From the NCBI RefSeq assembly GCF_002920575.1, contig NZ_PQSQ01000020.1, positions 1 through 64,000 on the forward strand: a stretch of 64,000 nt of DNA. Reading direction: 5' to 3'. Below the pieces are notes generated by a model. It did no database searches. It was not told where the DNA came from and saw only the letters and a program-made list of their open reading frames with translations. The position numbers were made by a program, and so were the translations under genes. Below, in pieces: positions 17,162 to 24,828 of this stretch. Each line of letters starts with the position of its first letter. Position 1 is the first letter of the stretch. The DNA comes from Streptomyces sp. Ru73. GTDB taxonomy: Bacteria; Actinomycetota; Actinomycetes; Streptomycetales; Streptomycetaceae.

Positions 17162-17966
17162 CAGCAACCTCTCGAAAGCAACGGTCAACCCGGCGGTGGA
17201 CGGCAGCGAGCTGATCCGCTTCGACCGCGTCACCAAGCGGTTCGGCACCAACACGGTCCTGGACTCGCTGGACTTCACGGTCTCCTCCGGCAAGCACGTC
17301 ACCCTGATCGGCCCGTCCGGGTCCGGCAAGACCACGATCCTGCGGCTGCTGATGACGCTGCTCAAGCCGGACGAGGGCACGATCAAGGTGGGCGGGGAGT
17401 ACCTCACCCACGAGAAGAAGGGCGACAGGCTCGTCCCGGCCGGCGAGAAGCACACCCGCGAGGTGCGCAAGCACATCGGCATGGTCTTCCAGCAGTTCAA
17501 CCTCTTCCCCAACATGAAGGTGCTGCGCAACGTCACCGAGGCGCCGGTGCACGTCCTGGGGATGTCCAAGGAGGCGGCCGAGGAGCGCGCCCACGAACTG
17601 CTGGACCTGGTGGGCCTGACCGAGCACATCGACAAGTACCCCACCCAGCTCTCCGGCGGCCAGCAGCAGCGGGTCGCCATCGCGCGCGCCCTGGCCATGC
17701 GGCCGCAGGTGCTGCTCCTGGACGAGGTCACCTCGGCGCTCGACCCGGAGCTGGTGGCCGGTGTGCTGGACGTGCTGCGGGACATCGCGCACACCACGGA
17801 CATCACGATGCTCTGCGTCACGCACGAGATGAACTTCGCCCGGGACATCTCGGACGACGTGCTGATGTTCGACGCGGGCCGGGTGATCGAGTCCGGACCG
17901 CCGGAGAAGATCTTCACGGAGCCCGAGCACGAGCGGACCCGGGAGTTCCTCAGCGCGGTGCTCTGA
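17151..17966 (+). CDS. ehuA: Ehu-type ABC transporter ATP-binding protein
   Basis: A 271-residue ABC ATPase of the polar amino acid importer group: Walker [11 protein letters not shown]-loop [12 protein letters not shown], signature LSGGQQQR, Walker [14 protein letters not shown] and the switch His in CVTHEM. The start is the unusual TTG 17151, eleven bases inside ehuD, with GGAG upstream; a later start would cut into the fold. A strong hairpin just after the stop ends the operon. Confidence 0.85.
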   Translation: MSADSNLSKATVNPAVDGSELIRFDRVTKRFGTNTVLDSLDFTVSSGKHVTLIGPSGSGKTTILRLLMTLLKPDEGTIKVGGEYLTHEKKGDRLVPAGEKHTREVRKHIGMVFQQFNLFPNMKVLRNVTEAPVHVLGMSKEAAEERAHELLDLVGLTEHIDKYPTQLSGGQQQRVAIARALAMRPQVLLLDEVTSALDPELVAGVLDVLRDIAHTTDITMLCVTHEMNFARDISDDVLMFDAGRVIESGPPEKIFTEPEHERTREFLSAVL

Positions 17967-17976
17967 CTCCGCGCGC

Positions 17977-18012
17977 ACGGCCCGCCGCCCCGGGAGCGGG
18001 GCGGCGGGCCGT
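17977..18012 (+). terminator. Terminator of the ehuBCDA operon
   Basis: A perfect 16-bp GC-rich stem (arms 17977-17992 and 17997-18012) with a GGAG loop, 10 bases after the ehuA stop. Confidence 0.8.
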
Positions 18013-18235
18013 TCTCCGGCCCAAGGCTATGACCTCGGCATATGCCGCAGTGGTGAAGCGCTGAACAGACAGGGTACCGAACGCCGATTTTCACTCAAGA
18101 CCCCCTTCTGTCCGCCAGGTTGGCCGCTATCGTGGTACGAGCCCCGCCACCCGGGAAGGCCGCAGCGACGCGTGCCGTCCGTGACGGGCGGCGACGGTGA
18201 CGATGCAAACGGTCACAACCTGCTAGGGGGACACC

Positions 18236-18994
18236 GTGGCGCCGACGCACGAGCCCACCGCGCCTTACCACTCGGTGCGCTACGCACTCCGTGTGCTCGA
18301 AACGGTTTCCCGGCACGCCACCGGCACGACCGACACCCAGATCGCCCGCGAGACCGGACTGCCCACGGCCCACCTCACCCACATGCTGGCGATGCTGCGC
18401 CGCGAGGGCTATCTGGAGCAGCTGTCCGACGGCGCGTACGTGGTCGGGGAGTCGCTGTCCGTACTGGGCGGCGGCGCCGGAAAGGCCCAGGCACTCAACG
18501 ACAAGCTGCAGAGTTCACTGGACGAGCTGCGCGACTCCGTCGGCGCGGCGGTCTACATCAGCCGCTACATCGACGGCGAGGTGCGCATCCTGCACTACGC
18601 CGACGGCCCGCAGGCCCCCAAGGTCAACGAATGGGCGGAGTTCCACCGCACGGCGCACGCGAGCGCGATGGGCAAGTGCCTGCTCGCCCAGCTCGACCAC
18701 GACGGCCGGCGGGACCACCTCTCCCGGCACAAGACGGCCCGGCTCACCTCCCGGACGATCACCAACGAGAAGGTCCTCTTCCACAAGCTCGACAGCCAGC
18801 CGGCCTCCGTCCCCGTCCTGGACCTCCAGGAGTACGCCGTGGGCACGGTCTGCGCCGCCGTCCCGATCACGGCCGGCGCGACGGTGGGCTGCCTCGCCCT
18901 GTCCATGCCGCTGGAGAACGCCCACCGGCTGCGCAAGGCGGCCGACACCCTCAACCGCAGGGCGGCGCCGGTCCTGCTCTCGCTGGCGCTCTGA
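18236..18994 (+). CDS. IclR-family transcriptional regulator
   Basis: A 252-residue regulator. A winged helix-turn-helix covers about 12-75 (YALRVLETVSRHATGTTDTQ, then IARETGLPTAHLTHMLAMLRREGYLE). An IclR-type effector domain occupies the rest, including HRTAHASAMGKCLLA and a C-terminal strand VGCLALSMP. GTG 18236 has AGGGGG upstream. It is the only regulator adjacent to the Ehu/amidase/dehydrogenase cluster and is the natural candidate for its control, although a terminator and 268 bases separate it from ehuA. Confidence 0.8.
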   Translation: MAPTHEPTAPYHSVRYALRVLETVSRHATGTTDTQIARETGLPTAHLTHMLAMLRREGYLEQLSDGAYVVGESLSVLGGGAGKAQALNDKLQSSLDELRDSVGAAVYISRYIDGEVRILHYADGPQAPKVNEWAEFHRTAHASAMGKCLLAQLDHDGRRDHLSRHKTARLTSRTITNEKVLFHKLDSQPASVPVLDLQEYAVGTVCAAVPITAGATVGCLALSMPLENAHRLRKAADTLNRRAAPVLLSLAL

Positions 18995-19054
18995 CCCGCG
19001 CGGCCGGGGCGTGCGGCCCGCCGGGCGGGGTGCCCTGTGTGGCCGGGGCCACAT

Positions 19055-19086
19055 GGTCAGGAGCACCCCTGAGGACCAGGTAGTAT
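19055..19086 (+). promoter_or_regulatory. Upstream block and -10 of tRNA-Lys copy 2
   Basis: TAGTAT at 19081-19086 could serve as the -10. The block GGTCAGGAGCACCCCTG at 19055-19071 is repeated with one change above tRNA copy 3 (from 23528), suggesting that the upstream region was duplicated with the tRNA. Confidence 0.45.
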
Positions 19087-19101
19087 TTACGTCGTCAGCA
19101 G

Positions 19102-19175
19102 GCGCCGCTAGCTCAGTTGGTTAGAGCAGCTGACTCTTAATCAGCGGGTCCGGGGTTCGAGTCCCTGGCGGCGCA
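19102..19175 (+). tRNA. tRNA-Lys(CTT), copy 2
   Basis: Base-for-base identical to the copy at 4800-4873, with the same cloverleaf, CTT anticodon and no encoded CCA. It is followed by the same terminator hairpin. Confidence 0.97.
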
Positions 19176-19184
19176 CAGACAAGG

Positions 19185-19214
19185 CGAAGGCCCTCACTCC
19201 GGTGAGGGCCTTCG
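19185..19214 (+). terminator. Terminator hairpin after tRNA-Lys copy 2
   Basis: The same 12-bp stem and loop as at 4881-4910, 9 bases after the tRNA. It faces the convergent LPMO gene. Confidence 0.8.
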
Positions 19215-19259
19215 TCGTATGTCCGCGGGAGCCGCACCTCACGCGCGCCGGACGGTCCG

Positions 19260-19853
19260 CTACGACAGGTTGACGTCGGCGCAGGAGTAGAAGGCGTTCC
19301 CGGTGTCGGCGATGTTCCAGACGCCGAGGATCATGTGCCGGCCCGTGTGGCCGGTCGGTACGGTGCCCTGCTGGCTCCAGACCTCCGGCGGCTGCTTGCC
19401 GCCCATCGGCACGGTCATGAAGGGCTGCGACTCCAGGGCGGCCCGGGTGAGCGGCTTGCTCGGGTCCCAGCCCTGCTTGGTGATGTAGTACCGGAAGTCC
19501 GTGGTGGCGTGCCGGGCGGTCATCTTCCAGGTGAAGGTGAAGCCCTGGCCCGCCTTGAGGTTCGTGGCGGGCCACTTCCCGCCGCGCGGGTCGTCGAGCT
19601 CGGCGAACCCGGAGTTGCCGCCGGCACAGATCTTGCCGTCGGCGGGGCCCGCTGCCGGGAAGCCCTTGGGGCCCTCGACGCTCTGCGGTTCGTACTGGAT
19701 GGCGCCGCAGTCCTTGACGGTGCCGGCGGCGCACAGCGACTGCCGGCTCGGGGGCTGGGTGCCGTACCCATGACTGGCGGCGCTGCCGGTGGCGAGCAGG
19801 GAGGCGCCGGCTATGCCGAGGGCGACGACGGTGACGCTGACCTTCTTGCGCAT
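19260..19853 (-). CDS. lpmP: Secreted AA10 lytic polysaccharide monooxygenase
   Basis: A 197-residue copper enzyme that oxidatively cleaves chitin-, chitosan- or cellulose-like glycans. After a signal peptide (MRKK, hydrophobic core, SAAS) the mature chain would start at His28 (HGYGTQPPSR), the first copper ligand; the second is His in TGRHMILGVWNIAD. Cysteine pairs and the C-terminal FYSCADVNLS are typical. There is no extra binding module. ATG 19853 has AGGAG upstream. Position before cslA-glxA matches S. coelicolor LpmP (SCO2833), linked to the same tip-glycan pathway. A perfect DasR-type site lies 47 bases upstream of the start. Confidence 0.9.
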   Translation of the reverse strand: MRKKVSVTVVALGIAGASLLATGSAASHGYGTQPPSRQSLCAAGTVKDCGAIQYEPQSVEGPKGFPAAGPADGKICAGGNSGFAELDDPRGGKWPATNLKAGQGFTFTWKMTARHATTDFRYYITKQGWDPSKPLTRAALESQPFMTVPMGGKQPPEVWSQQGTVPTGHTGRHMILGVWNIADTGNAFYSCADVNLS

Positions 19854-19899
19854 GCTTCGCTCCTGAACGTGGGGGAGGGTTCGACGAGCCGTGCAATGG

Positions 19900-19911
19900 T
19901 GGTCTAGACCA
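19900..19911. promoter_or_regulatory. DasR-responsive element (dre), perfect
   Basis: TGGTCTAGACCA matches the palindromic DasR consensus exactly. It lies 47 bases upstream of the LPMO start and so should link its expression to N-acetylglucosamine metabolism. Confidence 0.8.
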
Positions 19912-19939
19912 AGCCGCAGCGTAATGACGGCAGTTGCAC

Positions 19940-19951
19940 TTGTCCAGACCA
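19940..19951. promoter_or_regulatory. Second, weaker dre-like site
   Basis: TTGTCCAGACCA has two differences from the DasR consensus, one of them at a tolerated pyrimidine. Its spacing of 40 bases from the perfect site is about four helical turns. Confidence 0.45.
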
Positions 19952-20001
19952 ATTGCCGATCCGCTCGTCACCCCTCCCCGCCCCCCGTTCAGCCGGACGT
20001 C

Positions 20002-20421
20002 TCAGTTCCGTTCCGCGAACAGCCGCGCCAGATGGGCGTCCAGGTCCAGGTGGCGGCCCTCCTGCCCGGGCGGCACCACCTCCGACGTCGCCCGCACCCA
20101 CGCCGCCAGGTCCGTGGCCTCGGCCGTCAGCGCGCACTCGCTGCCCGGGGCCCGCAGCTCGATGTGGACCCGGCGCAGCCCGACCGAGTCCCGGAAGGGC
20201 CGCATCCGTACGTTCCCCTCGCCCGCCGGGCCGCGCAGCCCGGCGAGCAGCAGCTCCCGCGCAAACACCCAGGTCGCGACCGTCCGGCCCTGGCTGACGA
20301 AGGCGACCCTGACCTCGAACGGACGGTCACTGCGGTAGCTGAACCGGCCCGCCACCGGGACGACGGTGTCCGGTCCGAGCAGCAGCTGCAGTTCGAGGGT
20401 GCGGGTCGTGGCGGCCACCAC
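20002..20421 (-). CDS. SsgA-like protein (SALP), sporulation/cell-division regulator family
   Basis: A 139-residue SALP, a family restricted to sporulating actinomycetes that localises septation and peptidoglycan-acting enzymes. Signature stretches are GRFSYRSDRPFEVRVAF, WVFARELLLAGL, PAGEGNVRMRP and the acidic C-terminal DLDAHLARLFAE. Length is normal. It starts 6 bases after the SPFH gene and shares its operon, after a peptidoglycan amidase-like gene. Which SALP it corresponds to cannot be told from sequence alone; the location is not one I associate with the named ssgA-ssgG genes. GTG 20421 or the adjacent GTG 20418 is the start. Confidence 0.85.
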   Translation of the reverse strand: MVAATTRTLELQLLLGPDTVVPVAGRFSYRSDRPFEVRVAFVSQGRTVATWVFARELLLAGLRGPAGEGNVRMRPFRDSVGLRRVHIELRAPGSECALTAEATDLAAWVRATSEVVPPGQEGRHLDLDAHLARLFAERN

Positions 20422-20427
20422 GGCGCC

Positions 20428-21951
20428 TCACTCCTGCGCCGCCGCGCTGCCGCGGGCGGTGTAGAACGCCACGGTCAGGTCCTTGACCAGCGCCTTGCGC
20501 TCGTAGTCGTCCAGCTCCACCAGGCCCCGGCTGGTCAGCCGCCGTACGGTGTCGTCCACCGCGTCCACCACCGAGGTGAGCACGGCGTCGCGGTGCCGGG
20601 CGTCCAGCGCGGCGACCTGCCGGCGGTGCATCGCGGCCGCCACCTCCGGCGCGTACTCGATCCGGGTGGGCTGCGCGGAGAACACCTCGATGCCCACCGG
20701 GCGGCAGTCGGCGGCCAGCTGCGCGGTCAGCGCGTCGCCCACCGCCTCCGCGTCCCAGATGCTCGGCCCGTCGTCCTTCTGGAGCACAGGTCCGCCGGCC
20801 CGGGCCGGCGGGGCGTCGGCAGGCAGCCGGCCGAGCACCCGCGCGGTCGCGGCCTCCACCTGTTCCCGCAGGTAGGTGAGGTGGTCGTCGACTTCGTAGC
20901 GGGCCCGTGCGGCGTCCACGACCCGCCACACCACCAGCACGACGGCCCGCAGCCGCACCCCGGACGCGTCCACCGCCGGGATCGGCTCGCTCCGCCAGTG
21001 GCGCAGCCGTACGTCGATCCGGCGGCGGCGCAGCACCGGGCTGATCCACACCAGCCCGGTCCGCCGGACGGTGCCGCGGTAGCGCCCGAAGCGGCTGAGC
21101 ACCCAGGCGCTGCCGACCCGGCCGCGGGCCAGCCCGCCGAGGGCGAAGAGCGTGGCCGCGCACCCCAATGCCAGCAGCGCGGCGTCACGGAGCGGCAGCG
21201 CCGTACGGTCCCGCGCGGGCAGGTGCAGCAGGCGCCCGGCCTGCGCGGGCAGCATCCCGTGCCACCACAGCAGCGCCCCGCAGCAGGCGGCAGCGGCCAG
21301 TCCGGCCACCAGCGCCAGGCCGCCGGGGAGCGAGGGGCCGCGCCGTTCGGCCAGGTACGGGTCCTCGGCGGGCGCGCGGCGGGCGCCGGACGCCACGGGA
21401 GCGGCGGGGCGCGCCGCCGGGTCCCCGGTGCTCAGTTCCGGCCAGGTCGGCGTCCCGGCGGGGGCGGCCGGCGAGGCCACCCGGCTGCCGGCGTCGACCA
21501 CACCGAGGGCATCGCTGAGGACGGCGCGTTCGGCGGTGTCGAGCAGCTCGTCGGCGGCCTCGATGCCGGCCGTGGGCGGCAGGTCGTCGGGCCCGGGGTC
21601 CGGCGCCGGCTCCGGGGTGGGATCGGGCTCGGGCCGCGGGACGGGCGCCGGGTCGGGCATCGGCTCCGCCGCACCCGCCGCCCAGCCCGGGACCGGCGGC
21701 CGGGCGTCCTCGGGCGCCGGGTGCCGCACCTCCGCGCCGGCCGCGTCCGCCGCCCGCACCCCGTCCGGGCCCGGTGCCGGGGGCGCGCCGCCCGACGGCA
21801 CCCCGAATTCGTCCACGAAGGGCAGCCCGGTGTCCGGGTCCATCAGGGGGACCATCCGCGGCGCAGCCCCGAACCCCCGTGCCGCGCCGCCCGCCGGCTC
21901 CGCCGGGAAGGCGGCCTCCGGCTGTCCGCTGTCCGTCGTTCTGCCTGCCAT
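20428..21951 (-). CDS. SPFH/Band-7 domain membrane protein with long Pro-rich N-terminus
   Basis: A 507-residue protein. Residues 1-~225 are low-complexity, rich in Pro, Ala and Asp, and likely disordered. Two hydrophobic segments follow (GLALVAGLAAAACCGALLWW and ALLALGCAATLFALGGLA). An SPFH domain covers about 300-480 (RTGLVWISPVLRRRRIDVRL, VVLVVWRVVDAARARYEVDD, IEVFSAQPTRIEYAPEV). SPFH proteins scaffold membrane microdomains. ATG 21951 is preferred because GGAG lies six bases upstream; ATG 21966, overlapping the previous stop, is an alternative. It is the middle gene of the operon. Confidence 0.8.
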   Translation of the reverse strand: MAGRTTDSGQPEAAFPAEPAGGAARGFGAAPRMVPLMDPDTGLPFVDEFGVPSGGAPPAPGPDGVRAADAAGAEVRHPAPEDARPPVPGWAAGAAEPMPDPAPVPRPEPDPTPEPAPDPGPDDLPPTAGIEAADELLDTAERAVLSDALGVVDAGSRVASPAAPAGTPTWPELSTGDPAARPAAPVASGARRAPAEDPYLAERRGPSLPGGLALVAGLAAAACCGALLWWHGMLPAQAGRLLHLPARDRTALPLRDAALLALGCAATLFALGGLARGRVGSAWVLSRFGRYRGTVRRTGLVWISPVLRRRRIDVRLRHWRSEPIPAVDASGVRLRAVVLVVWRVVDAARARYEVDDHLTYLREQVEAATARVLGRLPADAPPARAGGPVLQKDDGPSIWDAEAVGDALTAQLAADCRPVGIEVFSAQPTRIEYAPEVAAAMHRRQVAALDARHRDAVLTSVVDAVDDTVRRLTSRGLVELDDYERKALVKDLTVAFYTARGSAAAQE

Positions 21952-21962
21952 GAAGTGCTCCG

Positions 21963-23255
21963 TCATTGGAAGAGTCGCCGCCAGGTCTCGGGGCCCGGGT
22001 AGCCGTCGGCCTCCCGGCCGCGCCAGCCCTGCGCGCGCTGGAACGCCTCGACGTTCCGCCGGTCCGCCTCCGTCCAGCGCGGTCCGGGGCCCGAGTGGTA
22101 GTGCTTGCCGTAGCCCTTCTTCACGAGCTGCCGGCCGAGCTGGGTGACGTACGTGCTGGAGTGGCCGGGCCGGAAGTGCCGGACGCCGGGGAACCCGCCG
22201 CCCCGCGCGCCCCGGTCGCCGACGTCCCGGCCCTTGCCGCCGGTCAGGTACGCCCAGGTGTCGGGCCCGGGGATGCCGTCGGCCTCGCTTCCGCGCCAGC
22301 CCTGCGCGAGCTGGAAGGCCCGGGTGGCGTCCCGGTCCGCCGAGGTCCAGCGCGGGCCGGGGCCCGCGTGGTAGAACGCGCCGGCACCCCGGGCGACCAG
22401 CAGCTTCCCGAGCCGGGTGACCCAGGAGTTGTCGGCCCCCGGCCCGAAGTGCCCCAGCCCCGGGAAGGAGTCCGGCATACCGTCCGGGAGGTCGATGTCC
22501 GGCATCCCGGTGTCGGGCACCCCGCCGTCGGCCAGGTTCCGGTAGCGGTAGGGCACGTATTTGTCGGCGTTGCTCCAGTAGGCGTACGGCGTGACCCGCT
22601 TGCGTGCCTGCTTCGGCGCCAGCTCGTACGCCACGTACTTCTTGTGCGCGCCGTCCGCCCAGCCGCCGAAGATCGTCACGTGCGAGCCGGCCGAGGGGTT
22701 CGCCCGGTTGTGGTACAGCAGGATGTCGCCGGGCTTCAGGTCGTCCTTCGTTATGCGTACCGCGTACCGGCTGAGCGATCCGGTCCACTGGTTGCTGCCC
22801 AGGCCCCAGGCCATCGAGACGAAGCCCGAGCAGTCCTCGCGGTAGCCGTCGGACCAGAAACCGTTCATGTTGTACGGCACCCGCGCCGCGATCCAGCTCT
22901 TGGCCCGCGCGATGATCTGCGCGCGAGTGGTGCTGCGCGGCTCGCCCGCGGGCCGGGCCCGGCCACCGCCCGCCCCGCCGTACAACCCGCTGACCTGGCC
23001 CTGCGGCACCTGCGCCGGCTCCGCGTCGGCGGCCGGGCGGGGCGCAGGACCGGTGGGGTGCAGCCCCTCGGCGGCCGGGGAGGCGAGGACCGTGCCGGCG
23101 GCCGCGGCCAGCACCAGCGCGCGGCGGGCGCCGTGCGCGGCGGGGTGGCCGCCGTCCCTGAGCCCCGCGCGTGCGAGGGTGCGCCGCCGCTCGGCGCAGC
23201 CCGCGCACGGGCAGTCGTCAGCGGGCTCGAATTCGACGAACACCGGCACCGTCAT
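21963..23255 (-). CDS. NlpC/P60-like peptidoglycan hydrolase with two C-terminal wall-binding repeats
   Basis: A 430-residue protein. The N-terminus has CPCAGC and a hydrophobic stretch (ARRALVLAAAAGTVLAS) that may anchor or export it. A catalytic domain around 110-255 resembles amidase/NlpC-P60 folds: Cys in YREDCSGFVSMAWG, His in GSHVTIFGGW. Two ~75-residue repeats follow, each with FPG...HFGPG, GPGPRWT and FQ-AQGWRG-EADG-PGP-TW, a peptidoglycan-binding arrangement known from streptomycete endolysins. Start ATG 23255 follows a GGAAGGGGAA. It heads the operon with the SPFH and SsgA-like genes. Confidence 0.8.
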   Translation of the reverse strand: MTVPVFVEFEPADDCPCAGCAERRRTLARAGLRDGGHPAAHGARRALVLAAAAGTVLASPAAEGLHPTGPAPRPAADAEPAQVPQGQVSGLYGGAGGGRARPAGEPRSTTRAQIIARAKSWIAARVPYNMNGFWSDGYREDCSGFVSMAWGLGSNQWTGSLSRYAVRITKDDLKPGDILLYHNRANPSAGSHVTIFGGWADGAHKKYVAYELAPKQARKRVTPYAYWSNADKYVPYRYRNLADGGVPDTGMPDIDLPDGMPDSFPGLGHFGPGADNSWVTRLGKLLVARGAGAFYHAGPGPRWTSADRDATRAFQLAQGWRGSEADGIPGPDTWAYLTGGKGRDVGDRGARGGGFPGVRHFRPGHSSTYVTQLGRQLVKKGYGKHYHSGPGPRWTEADRRNVEAFQRAQGWRGREADGYPGPETWRRLFQ

Positions 23256-23527
23256 TCCCGTTCCCCTTCCGGCCGTTTCTTCCTCATAGGCCCCACACCG
23301 GCACAGCTTCTCAACTACCGGCACATAACGCATGCTGACGGTGCAACTGATGACCACGCATACGGAAACACCCTTCCCCGGCGCAAAACCGGCGAACCGC
23401 CGGTCCGAAATGCGGCGGGACCCCGGGGCAGGGGAAGCGACACGCGGAAGAAAAGCCGGGCCGCCCGGATACCGGCAGGAGTGTCACACCTCACACGTTC
23501 GGCGGGGTGCGGGGCGGTCGTCCGTGG

Positions 23528-23557
23528 TCCGGAGCACCCCTGGAGTTCGTGTAGAGT
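23528..23557 (+). promoter_or_regulatory. Upstream block and -10 of tRNA-Lys copy 3
   Basis: TAGAGT at 23552-23557 is a possible -10, preceded from 23528 by CCGGAGCACCCCTGG, the block also found above copy 2. The TTTTCCA after the -10 is shared with copy 1. Confidence 0.45.
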
Positions 23558-23572
23558 TTTCCAGGTCAGCGC

Positions 23573-23646
23573 GCGCCGCTAGCTCAGTTGGTTAGAGCAG
23601 CTGACTCTTAATCAGCGGGTCCGGGGTTCGAGTCCCTGGCGGCGCA
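23573..23646 (+). tRNA. tRNA-Lys(CTT), copy 3
   Basis: Identical to the copies at 4800 and 19102; CTT anticodon and no encoded CCA. Confidence 0.97.
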
Positions 23647-23654
23647 CGTAAGGG

Positions 23655-23686
23655 CAAGGCCCCCTCGTCACGGCGAGGGGGCCTTG
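23655..23686 (+). terminator. Terminator hairpin after tRNA-Lys copy 3
   Basis: A perfect 13-bp stem (CAAGGCCCCCTCG / CGAGGGGGCCTTG) with a 6-base loop, related to but distinct from the hairpins after copies 1 and 2. Confidence 0.8.
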
Positions 23687-23741
23687 GTCGTTTCTTGACG
23701 GCTTCTCCTGGCGGGACCGCTGGTCAAAAGGGTGTGCCGGG

Positions 23742-24437
23742 GTGCAGAGTCACGGAATGGCGAGGGACATCCAGGAGCGGATCAAGAGGCTGATCATCGA
23801 CCGGCGGCTGCCCTCCGGCGCGCCTCTGCCCACCGAGCCGGAGCTGATGGAGCTGCTCGGGGTCAGCCGGAACTCCGTGCGCGAGGCGCTGAAGGCGCTC
23901 CAGGCGATGGGCATCGTGGAGATCCGCCACGGCTTCGGCACCTACGTGGGGCCGATGTCGATGGCGCCGATGATCGAGGGCCTGACCTTCCGTACGGTGG
24001 CCGGCCACTACCGGGGCGAGGACAGCCTGCTGCAGCTGCTGGAGCTGCGCGAGGCGGTGGAGACCGGACTGATCGCACGGCTGGCGGGCCGGGTGCCGGC
24101 GGCGGACCTGGCCGAGCTGGACGCGATCGTGGCGCGGATGCGGACGGAGGCGGCGGCCGGGGGCGTCCGTGCCGAGACCGACCGCGCGTTTCACGCCACT
24201 CTTCATCGCGGTCTGGACAACCTTCTGCTGAGCGAGGTGCTGGAGGCGTTCTGGGACGCCTTCCACCGGGTGCGCACCGATCTCGTCCCGGCCCATGCCG
24301 ATCCGGACACCACGGTGCGTCAGCACGAGGAGATCGTGGCGGCGGTGCGGGAGGGCGACGGGCCCCGTGCGGAGCGGGCCGTCCGCGATCACTTCGACAA
24401 CATCCGTCACCGGCTGCGCAGTTCGGGCGACCGGTAA
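23742..24437 (+). CDS. FadR-subfamily GntR transcriptional regulator
   Basis: A 231-residue repressor. The GntR winged helix is at about 5-75 (LIIDRRLPSGAPLPTEPELMELLGVSRNS split across the turn, then VREALKALQAMGIVEIRHGFGTYV). An FCD-type all-helical effector domain follows, with Asp/His metal-site residues in ETDRAFHATLHRG and RQHEEIVAAV. The target is unknown; it is 391 bases upstream of cslA on the same strand. GTG 23742 and ATG 23757 are both possible starts and neither has a strong ribosome site. Confidence 0.85.
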   Translation: MQSHGMARDIQERIKRLIIDRRLPSGAPLPTEPELMELLGVSRNSVREALKALQAMGIVEIRHGFGTYVGPMSMAPMIEGLTFRTVAGHYRGEDSLLQLLELREAVETGLIARLAGRVPAADLAELDAIVARMRTEAAAGGVRAETDRAFHATLHRGLDNLLLSEVLEAFWDAFHRVRTDLVPAHADPDTTVRQHEEIVAAVREGDGPRAERAVRDHFDNIRHRLRSSGDR

Positions 24438-24828
24438 CACCCGCATCCGGCCGAGGGGACGCCCCGCCCCAAGGAGAGGGCGCACGGACCACCGCACACT
24501 ACTTCGAGTCCGCCCATACGCCCGAACCTTCCGCAAGTACCTCATTCCGCCCTTGCGATCATGAAGGCCGGTTAGGGACCCTGACGTGGCGGATGGGTCG
24601 AAGATGGCCTTGACGCGCATGTGGGGGAAGCATCAGCGGCTGCGCCGGACGAGGGGTCGGGGAACCCCGCGCGCCGCCATGACGACGGGGGCGACCGGAC
24701 GGCGGGCGGCGCACATCTGTGTGCGTGGGCGGCCGAGACCACAGCGCCCGGGCCGGTCAGGGGGACCGGAGGCCCGGGACGAGAACAGACGGACACGCAG
24801 CCAGTTCTGCGTGCGGGGGGATGGAGTC
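24438..24828 (+). other. Intergenic region and leader before cslA
   Basis: About 390 bases with no convincing gene. The cslA frame stays open back to 24586, but the codons are irregular and Arg-rich, so this is more likely leader than coding sequence. I see no clear promoter pair and no DasR-type site. Confidence 0.5.

Noticed and set aside
14830..17966. Complete ectoine-utilisation operon
   Set aside because: Only the importer resembles Ehu; ectoine hydrolase, deacetylase and the later enzymes are absent nearby.
21952..23208. Fusion of the SPFH protein with a 400-residue N-terminal region
   Set aside because: That region is antiparallel-frame noise over the amidase-like gene, which has a recognisable catalytic domain and repeats in another frame.
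4800..23646. Possible integrative element bounded by tRNA-Lys repeats
   Set aside because: No integrase, excisionase or replication gene lies between the copies; the repeats are complete tRNA genes with promoter and terminator, and the content looks syntenic with other streptomycetes.
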